From positions 2,418,001-2,482,000 of the forward strand of contig OX637803.1 in the NCBI GenBank assembly GCA_951802425.1: a stretch of 64,000 nt of DNA. The letters are read 5' to 3'. Positions within the stretch are counted from its first letter, which is position 1; each line of letters opens with the position of its first letter. This stretch comes from Clavaria fumosa. Its lineage: Eukaryota; Basidiomycota; Agaricomycetes; Agaricales; Clavariaceae. The notes under the pieces were generated by a model. That model had not been told where the DNA came from. It did not search any database and worked only from the letters and a program-made list of their open reading frames with translations. A program made the position numbers and the translations under genes. Shown here piece by piece: positions 56,601-64,000 of this stretch.

Positions 56601-56740
56601 AGAATAGCCTTGCGTAGAGAGGGGCAGTGCCTCTGACATTACTCTGCAATGCCAGAAGCACTGTCCCTCACCAGTTGCAATTGAGAAGGCGACCGTTCGT
56701 CTACAAAAAGTCTGAAGGCAAAAAAAGAGAACTTCAAGAA

Positions 56741-56834
56741 TGGTCACAGTGTGACTGGCGTTGAAGTACTTCGACGCTGGTCACAGTGTGACCGCCGTTG
56801 AAGTACTTCATCGATGGTCACATAGTGTGACACC
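56741..56834. mobile_element. Palindromic micro-element, tandem double copy
   Basis: GTCACAGTGTGAC, GTTGAAGTACTTCGACG, GTCACAGTGTGAC, GTTGAAGTACTTCATCG and GTCACATAGTGTGAC alternate over 94 bp, so two central palindromes share three flanking ones. It directly precedes the duplicated gene-start segment. Confidence 0.85.
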
Positions 56835-56911
56835 TCTGCGTGTGACTCACCGACCTCCAATTGCAAGTAACCGACTGAGAGTCTGTTCAATTCAATATGT
56901 CCATCCAATCA
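56811..56911 (+). repeat. Gene-start/palindrome segment, inverted copy B
   Basis: Near-identical inverted copy of 42914-43012: palindrome arm, 80-bp leader, and ATGTCCATCCAATC at 56898. The rest of the JmjC gene is absent, so this is a truncated duplicate of its promoter and start. Confidence 0.85.
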
Positions 56912-57450
56912 TGTGACTTTAATCGGCTTTAAACAAGTTTACTAGAGTCTAATCTGTGACAAGCACTCCCAGAGCACTCATCCGGCATCCGTGCCTCTCA
57001 CGCCCTGTGCGTCTTATGTCCTTGACATATTGCGATCCACTCGCCTCACGCTCCGTGCGTCCAGATGCCCCGCATCTCTCCTCTCGCCCCGCGCGACTCA
57101 GAGACCTCCCTCTTCGTCTCTCCTTCTTAACTTAACCTCGCTTCTCCTTCCCTTTCCTCTTGCTTACCTATGTTTACTCTTCTACCTCGTTTAACTCTCA
57201 TATCCTCCACTTCCATTTCCTTTTCGTACTTAGCCCCTGCTATTCCTTTGAGACATCACCATTACTCTTAACACGAGGGACACCGAGCCAGCCTCTCTAC
57301 CTCCTCTCTCGCTCTCGGTGTCCCCTCGTGTATGTCGTCTCTGTATGCCCTCCTCACTCGCTCTCACTATGACTCCCTTTTCCCTAGTGTTACACCTGTA
57401 TCATCTTAGCGCTATATCGTCGTACCTCCAATCGAATCATATTCTCAAAT

Positions 57451-57900
57451 ATGTCAAGGAGTGATGATACAGCACATCCATCTACATCACAAGCGAATAG
57501 ACAGCAATCATCGAACCAAGGGGCATCGATTGACGTTGCTGGACCGTCTATCGACGCACAAGACCAAAATTTTCAGGGTGCAGACACCGAAGTTGGTCGA
57601 AAGTGTTATGAAGTCGTCCAACAATACCGCGGAGGTCGTCTCACGAAGGTTGCAGCCATCCTACAGTTCCAACAGATCATCCCACACGAAACGTTCGAAC
57701 AGCCCGAGTTTCTTAAAGCGCTTGAATCCTACACCAAGATGCTCGATAACTTCGATCGTTTCAGAGAAGCTGCAAGTGCCCGATCCCATACAATTAGTTC
57801 GCAGCCCGGAGATCAAGGAAACCAGGATCCCACACCAGACGACCAACCTCCATCCAACGACCAAAACCCGCTCACTCCTCAGCCATCTTACTTGCCAAGA
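57451..57900 (+). pseudogene. DIRS-like gag N-terminal fragment
   Basis: Begins MSRSDDTAHPSTSQANRQ; the block KCYEVVQQYRGGRLTKVAAILQFQQI resembles DEIVKRFRDGKITKGAAVTQIF of the ORF at 61170, so both belong to one element family. After about 150 residues it changes abruptly, at about 57900, into KDZ transposase sequence: a junction of two transposons. Confidence 0.65.
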
Positions 57901-58770
57901 GAGTCATTTTTGTATATGATGTTGGATGTGAGTGGCACATCAATTTTCAGCAGCGAGTTGATGCCAGTGGGCACTTGTATGTGCAGGAGGATCTTGAAGT
58001 GATAACTGCAGTTGGAAAATTCCACTTAGGTGCTCACATCCAAAAATGTTTTGCACAGTTCTCTTTGAACTTTGTGCAAGGTGTGGGGCAATTGGATGGG
58101 GAAGTATTGGAAAGCCTTTGGTCATCACTTAATAAGGCAGCAAGCCATACAAGGGGCATGTCTCAACCACATCGGCAGGAGATACTGGACAGCTACATGC
58201 AGGATTCCAATTGGAAGAAAATGTCTAGAGCATGTAAGCAAATCCCCATATTCTCACATGTGTCTTTGCTGATGACTTGGCACAGCACAATCTATTGTCA
58301 CCAAGTTAAAAAAAGCAATGACTGAAAGAGAGGACAAGAAGTTAGCCCTGGATGAGTTGACGAAACGGCTTGAACCAACATGGGTATTAGAATGGAAGGA
58401 CCTAGAGGAGAAGGCAATGACTCAACGGGGAGATGCTCTTTCGGTGTACGATGTCACAAATGTGAAAGGCCAGTACTTGGAAAACATATCTATAGTTGCT
58501 ATATTGCCTGGCTAATGGCATACACTTTTACACAGAACCAGGTTGTGCTGAGGTTCTACTGGAGCTTTCTCAAAAACATCATGCTGCTGGAAATCTATCT
58601 GGCATATCTAATCTCTTGGCTCTAGGATTGAGCATAGAAGCCACTCAGTGAGTCGTATTGCAAAGTTCCATTGCCTGTCATTCACAACAAAATAGGGCCT
58701 CTTTGGTTGCCTATACACAGTCTTTGAGGCAACCCTCACTCTCTGATAAAAAGGAGTTGGAGGAAAAGTG
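57901..58770 (+). pseudogene. KDZ transposase, C-terminal half
   Basis: The frame reads VYDVGCEWHINFQQRVD, then GKFHLGAHIQKC, GVGQLDGEVLESLWSSLN, and after a short intron EPTWVLEWKDLEEKAM, CAEVLLELSQKHHAAGNLSG and AYTQSLRQPSLSDKK. These are core motifs of Kyakuja-Dileera-Zisupton transposases. The N-terminal half with the cysteine cluster is missing; its place is taken by the DIRS-like fragment. Confidence 0.8.
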
Positions 58771-59018
58771 AAGGCGCCTCCAGATTGAGATCAGCAAATA
58801 TGAGAAGAAATGGGCCACTTTATCTCTCTTTGAAGAAGCCATTGAACTGCAGGCAAACCATTCATCTCAGGCAAACCATTCATCTCAACTTGTGGCATGT
58901 TCAAGGCTCACTTTCGTTGTTGTGTATCTTGTGGTGTAATATGTGTTTTTTCTACGTTTCTCTTACAAAAAAATAACTCTGGACTTCTTAGAAAAGCGTG
59001 TCATCTTGATAGCAGTTG

Positions 59019-59089
59019 TGTGAGACGAAGGGCATTCATTCACCCATTTGTACTGTACAAATGGGTGAATGAATGCCCTTCGTCTCACA
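59019..59089. repeat. Perfect 35-bp inverted repeat with 1-base spacer
   Basis: Arms 59019-59053 and 59055-59089 are exact inverse copies around a single T (59054); the arm begins TGTGAGACGAAGGGCATTCA. It lies between the KDZ transposase end and the TET/JBP start codon at 59204. Confidence 0.93.
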
Positions 59090-59203
59090 AATTGTACTTT
59101 GCTGACAGGGCTTATTAGGTAACATTGTAGTGTTTATCTCGTTTGGGTAAGGTTAGCAAGGCATCATGTAAGCTTGATTTTCACAACTGTTCCACAAACA
59201 GCC

Positions 59204-60641
59204 ATGAAGCGACGTCGTAAACAGGCATCGGAAACGACGGGTAATTCCACTCCTTTGGCACCTTCATCGACCTTCCCACTGGCAGGACCCTCCACTCTAA
59301 AAGACTCTATTTGGGCCCAGTTGAAAGATATTTTGCGTAGGCATTGTGGCAATGTGACAGAGAACCTGAAGAAGAAACAGTATGTGATCCTCCAACTGTC
59401 ATTTTTTAATATAACCTCAATTTTATCCCAGGCTCAAAGTTTGGGCTGAACTTGAGGAACTGAAGACAGCTTTAGACTTGAGTGACCACACCCCGCTTGG
59501 AGAAGCAGACTTCCAAAGGATAGCGCTTACTGCTGCATATGCTTTGCTCAACCCTAGTATGTGGAGCACTGAAATACCCTTGGTCCCTAGTTGCTGCATG
59601 GCTCTGTTAACTAATTACATTCTCAGTTCAGACAGATTGGGATGTCGAAAGATTTATCAGCAACGTCAAGGAGCTCAATATGGCAGGAGACTATGAGTCA
59701 AGGATAGATAATGAGTTGGCTCGTCTGAAGAAGAAATTCAGAATCCCAGATGGCTCAGGATACATCGATGAGCCAGCAATTGTAGTGGACAAGTTCAACC
59801 ACATCATATTATGGCATCTGCCTGGTATCATCTCAACATCGCGAATCGTGAGCAGAGCTCATGTTTAATTGATCTTTGCTTATATAGAAATATTTAGGCT
59901 GACTGCAACAGAGCTATAGCCCTGATCAAGAGTAAACTTGTGAACAAGACATCAGGCCGAGATAAGCCTTGGAGGTTGCAGGGTTTGAACCCTCCAGCCA
60001 ACACTGTCTTTGGCGCTGGTGTTCTGGCATTCTCTGCTGGTTGGTTTATGCAACTACGAGATGTGCGTCAAATGAGACATCCAATAGCACAAACTGATGA
60101 TCTCTAATAGCAACCTCATGAGAAGCTCAGAGCATCTACAAGTTTGCAGGCATTGCATGGCCGGTCATTCATGACAGCAATTGCCGATGTAGAGCTCCTC
60201 TGCAACTGTGTCACAGCACTAATTACTCCAGAACTATATGACTATGGGCTCGCAGCCATAGGCAAGATCAAAGAGGGTGTCGAAATGGCTCAAAAGTATC
60301 AAAATGTCGAGTTATGGCCATCGGTATACACTGCAATGCAGGTGATCGTGAATCGGGTGACTCCTCGTCACAGGGATGAAGGTGGTTGTCCAACGCACTT
60401 TGACCTCCTTCTCAGTGCTGGGGCACACCATGGAACCACTTTTGATGTTCAAGAGTTAGGAGTTTCCCTCTCATATCCTCCTGGGACAATGGTCTCCCTC
60501 TGTGGGAAGGTTTTCTTCCATGAAGTTCGTCAATGGGAAGGGGACAGGGTATGCATTGCTCATTTCGTCAAGGACACTGTCCATGACAGACTGGATTTTC
60601 CGAGGCCTGCATGGCCAAAGAGATCTGACTATATCTCATAG
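59204..60641 (+). CDS. TET/JBP-type 2OG-Fe(II) dioxygenase
   Basis: Starts MKRRRKQASETTGNST (basic, nuclear-signal-like) at 59204 with several short introns (for example about 59380-59431 and 59565-59628). Middle exons: LKVWAELEELKTALD, DVERFISNVKELNM, EPAIVVDKFNHIILWHLPG, CNRAIALIKSKLVNK. The last exon (about 60121-60641) has the catalytic core: VNRVTPRHRDEGG (H-x-D iron ligands), VQELGVSLSYPPGTMV, VFFHEVRQW (third ligand) and GDRVCIAHF (Arg for 2-oxoglutarate). Fungal TET/JBP proteins oxidise 5-methylcytosine, and their genes are known to spread with KDZ transposons; this one directly follows a KDZ transposase fragment. The frame appears intact, with exon edges approximate. Confidence 0.82.
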
Positions 60642-60649
60642 ATGAGAAT

Positions 60650-61160
60650 AGGATAGATGAGAATAGGTAAATATGTGTTGGTTCCAAAGCATTTCAGAAT
60701 TTCGAGAGAGCCAGCTTGTGTTATGAACCACAATCATGTATCGTATTTTAAAGTTTGTTTACAGTAGTTCAATCATGCGCGGCAATACCGTTCGCACGCG
60801 CGACGCTGGTAGCCCACACAGCGACAAGCGTCGCTTCGCCTCCGCATGCCCGCGCTGGGCGAGGCTCCCATTGTCCACGCTGGGTGAAACACTCGGTTCA
60901 CCCGCGCCCGGACTATCTGTATCCCGCTCGCTGCGGCAAACGTCTCAGCCGAGACTTTACCCCTGCTTGCCCTACCCTGGTGAGCAGCGAAGGGAAAGGC
61001 TCTCTAGCCTCTCCTCTTGCTCACCAGGTGCGCCTCCTTCATCTCCAGTAGCCGGTAGTGTTACTGAGCCTCCTCATTCCGTTAGCACACACGCATTGCA
61101 GCACACACGTATCGCAGCACATACATATCGCGAGCACTTTATTGAGAACTTCATTCTCGA
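60650..61160. other. Intergenic region between TET/JBP and DIRS-like ORF
   Basis: A CG-containing stretch (60780-61140) with GCACACACG/TATCGCAGCACA-like words precedes the DIRS-like ORF and is probably its leader or terminal repeat. No gene is recognised. Confidence 0.4.
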
Positions 61161-61169
61161 TCGGTTTAC

Positions 61170-62605
61170 ATGACCTCAACCTCAGATGCAGTCGGAACCA
61201 ACCCTCCTCCAACGTCTAGAACTGTGTCCGCCTCAGACTTACCAAGCGCCCCATCAACAAATGTGCAATGCGACGAAATCGTCAAGCGCTTTCGAGATGG
61301 GAAAATCACCAAGGGAGCGGCAGTGACACAGATCTTCAACGTATTACGGGAAACAGGACCTGTCGCATCGGAAGAACAGGTCAACTCAGCGTATGAAGTA
61401 TATCTCGACTCACTTGAGGAGCATGGGAGAATTCTCCGCACAGCCTCGGAGAGTGGCGAAGATGCAGAAGACCCTGATGGACAGGATCTCGAACCTGGAG
61501 AGGATCAAATCGGCGAGCAGGGCGAGACCCGCGGAGCCAGAGACAAACGGCGAGCAGGGCGAGACCTGCGGAGCCAGAGACAAACGGCGACGGAGCAACT
61601 CACCTGAATTAGGAGACCGGTTGCTTCGAAAGCAGCCCGTTGACGAAGAGTTCTATCCCTGGGCACAGCGGGCAAAACTTGCTTCGAATTAACTCAGCCC
61701 AAGTCTTGAACTCACTTGCCGACTCATCATTAACTTCGCTGCCGACATCAAAAACGCCAAACTTCACCTCTCCACCACACCAGGAGTCCCTCGGTTCCCA
61801 GATTCAGAGTGGACGAACGTCCTCTTGGGCAAAGCGGTCAACCTCGACATTGTGCTCTCAGGAGCCTATGCAACTTGTGACAAGACTCAAACCATTGAAC
61901 GTGTCGGGGACATTGAGCTTCGACATGGTCCATCCAAACCGTCAAAATCAGTCAGGACAGCAGGAGACTGGGTCTTTGCACGGCAACGCACCGTTGTTGC
62001 CACTCGCCTTCCCGCATCGAGAGCGAGAACTCGCCAAATACACTGATTATGTCCTCGGACTCTTTGGATCCAAACGGGTATCAGCACATGTTGATGTAGG
62101 GGGGCTTGGTGGTGTTTGGGTTGTCGTTTGTGGGCCCTCACCAAGTGTTGTGATATCGGGTGGGTCGGCAGGAGTGTCGCTAGCCGCATCAGCGAAGTGA
62201 GACGGAGCTTGTCTACTACGAACTGCAGGTTCAAACATGTCTGCACCCGCTGTGGGGGACATCACAGGAAAGGGGACTGCAAAGAGAAGTCGAAGGGAGG
62301 AACTTGAAGCTAAAGCGAAGCGTCCTTGCTACTTGAGTTTCTCTGGAGAGATGACGATGAGATGATTGGGGTTACAGCCAGGTACTCACTCTTCGCAGAA
62401 CTGGTACCGTCACCTCCCGAGAGTGAATTCAACGTTGGGAATGGATGGGAAACTGTCCAAGCTCACCCGTGTTCCAAACCATAACTCCTCTCAAAGTTGA
62501 CGCCTTCGAACACCTCCTTACTGATCACCCAAACCAACGATTTGTCGAATCAGTCCTGTCTGCACTGCGCAACGGCTTCTGGCCCTGGGCGAACATAGAC
62601 CCGCT
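61170..62605 (+). pseudogene. DIRS-like element: gag and start of reverse transcriptase
   Basis: MTSTSDAVGTNPPP at 61170; gag continues through frame changes (FYPWAQRAKL, PHRERELAKYTDYVLGLF) to a cysteine end, CTRCGGHHRKGDC (about 62235-62280), typical of this family. The RT begins TPLKVDAFEHLLTDHPNQ, FVESVLSALRNGFWPWAN and is cut at about 62605. A 38-bp tandem duplication lies at 61510-61590. At least two frameshifts make it a pseudogene. Confidence 0.7.
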
Positions 62606-62776
62606 CCTTTTAATCACACTGTCGTTCCTTCTTTCTGTCGTGCTGTCTCATCATTTTCATCACACATGAGTCTAGGACAGTTGTATCTTGGTTATGAAGC
62701 AAAGGCATCATAAGGGAAGGTTCTTTGTTCTTTCAAATACCACACACGTGACTTGTACTTCTTTCTGTCTCTACTT

Positions 62777-64000
62777 ATGGCTGGACTGCCTGGTTCAAAA
62801 CGAAAAGAAAATGCTCAGGAGGTTGAGTTTGTTCCAGTTTATAACAAGCGACTCCGAAAGTCATTTATACGAGCTCACGATGTTCGTAAATCGACTTCCT
62901 CTCGATCCCACACCGCCTCCCCGAACAAACTCTTGTCCGAAGAATTTGAGCCCTCTGCCAGTGGCTTCTTTTCCTCCAATATTGCACCAGCTCCAGTGCT
63001 TCGCTTTGAGGCATCTGTTGATCCTGGCTCTGTCCCTGTTATTCGTGTAGAGAGGTCAAGGAAGCGAAAACAAGGAAAAGTACGGGTTGATGCTTCCTTC
63101 ATAATGTGTAGCCACTGACATAATTTCAGGCCCAGAATGTGTTTCTGGAGGAATGGTTGTTGCTACGATCAATCTACGCTGAGGAAATCTTGGGATTGGA
63201 AGCTCCATCCCCGTCAACCACTTGCCAAGGCTGCCACAAGACAGAATTCAAGTTTCGATGTCGCGATTGCTTTTATCGGCCTCTGACCTGTAAAGCATGT
63301 TGTGCTAAAGGGCATGCCAATACCCCATTCCATTCTGTTGAATTATGGAATGGAATGTGCTTCTTACCATCGGATCTCGCACAGGCAGGATTGGTGATTT
63401 GCTTAGGGCACAAGGGCTCCCCTTGTCCAGAGTACCAAGACAGAGGAGAGGACGAGAATGAGGATCAGTTTTCAAGCAACGAAGGTGACGTCGATTCAGA
63501 GAGTTGCCATGCAAGACAACTGCAAATCATTCATTCCAATGGAGTGTGTGAAAGGACTATACGATACTGCAAATGTGCAAACGCTCCAGCATACCATATC
63601 CAACTACTTCAGCACCATCTCTTTCCTGCAAGCTCCAAGAGACCGCAAACTGCTTTCACTTTTCAAGTTCTTGATCATTTTCATATCGATGCAATGGAGT
63701 GCAAAACTTCAGCTGGAGCATTTTACACCAAATTGAGGCGGCTAACCTCTAACGCTTTCCCAGACACTATCCCCGTTCGTCCAATTCATACTTTTCTAGA
63801 TTTTGCTTGTTCATTGTCCTGGATCGCGATAATTAGGATCGGTACCGAGAGTTGATGAGAGTCTCCCGGCAATGGAGAGATCTGAAGAATAGAAAACGAT
63901 TTGGATATGGACATGATGTGGATATAACACCAGGCACAGGCGATCTAGCTCTTTTCTGCCCAGCATGCCCTCAACCGGGGATCAATCTTCCCGACAATTG
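62777..64000 (+). CDS. KDZ transposase with CxC2 cysteine cluster, 5' part (runs off window)
   Basis: Exon 1 starts MAGLPGSKRKENAQ at 62777 and ends at about 63078 (GT at GTACGG; acceptor TTTCAG at 63129). Exon 2 reads VFLEEWLLLRSIYAEEILGLE, then the cysteine cluster (CQGC, CRDC, CKAC, with histidines, ending PFHSVELWNG). Later exons give THPI/CERTIRYCKC, FQVLDHFHIDAMECKTSAGAFY and, at the window edge, RELMRVSRQWRDLKNRKRFG, then CPACPQPGINLPDN. This is the usual N-terminal half of KDZ transposases. No break is seen; the catalytic half lies beyond 64000. Confidence 0.83.

Noticed and set aside
31147..56834. Repeated palindromes as a CRISPR array
   Set aside because: Copies are dispersed over 25 kb without regular spacers, the genome is eukaryotic, and each copy is a self-contained inverted repeat.
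1..64000. tRNA, rRNA or other structured RNA genes
   Set aside because: I saw no convincing tRNA cloverleaf with A and B boxes and no rRNA-like sequence; a covariance-model scan would be needed to exclude them.

Overview
The window looks like a stretch of a basidiomycete (Agaricomycete-type) nuclear genome. It has short spliceosomal introns (about 42-56 nt, GT...AG, CTAAC/CTGAC-like branch points). It also has gene families known from mushroom-forming fungi: a STAND/NLR receptor, a Goodbye-domain fragment, KDZ transposases with CxC2 cysteine clusters, a fungal TET/JBP dioxygenase, and DIRS-like and chromodomain Gypsy retroelements. No species can be named. Ordinary housekeeping genes are few: a VPS39/VAM6 homologue (21.7-25.7 kb) and an HSCB/JAC1 co-chaperone (25.9-26.7 kb). 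The rest is accessory and transposon-rich.

Layout. 0.35-3.0 kb: decayed Copia element. 3.59-9.83 kb: a full-length Tf1/sushi-type Gypsy element with 530-bp LTRs and a 5-bp target duplication, nested in an older gag gene. 10.3-15.8 kb: AT-rich graveyard of fold-back palindromes and MITEs (a hAT-type with 8-bp TSD; a mariner-type with TA TSD inside a palindrome). 15.8-19.9 kb: a seven-exon NLR gene (N-terminal helical domain, NACHT, an FISHYW/CMPQ domain, TPRs). 21.7-26.7 kb: VPS39 and JAC1. 28.5-30.7 kb: Goodbye-domain fragment cut off by a DIRS-like element. 30.7-32.6 kb: diverged repeats. 32.6-43 kb: a gene of unknown function, a ULP1-type peptidase and a JmjC-type dioxygenase, with tiny three-part palindromic elements at their edges. 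43.2-44.5 kb: a Harbinger-like element. 44.6-46.3 and 51.7-53.2 kb: two paralogous zinc-finger genes, one beginning with a histone H3 tail-like peptide. 46.9-51.3 kb: minisatellites and partial ORFs. 54.9-57.9 kb: gag-like fragments. 57.9-64 kb: KDZ transposase 3' half, TET/JBP gene, DIRS-like fragment, and the 5' end of another KDZ element running off the window.

How it fits together. The Gypsy element carries 15 premature stops in its three reading frames. All are TGA, and the pol frame has no frameshift. Its LTRs differ almost only by transitions. That is what CpG methylation and deamination would leave, and the same window holds a TET/JBP-type gene (a family known or thought to oxidise 5-methylcytosine), a JmjC gene, a SUMO-peptidase-like gene and a PHD-like/H3-tail-mimic family, all within transposon-rich DNA. 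The idea that transposon-borne chromatin genes act on the same genome-defence mark is an inference, not shown by sequence alone.
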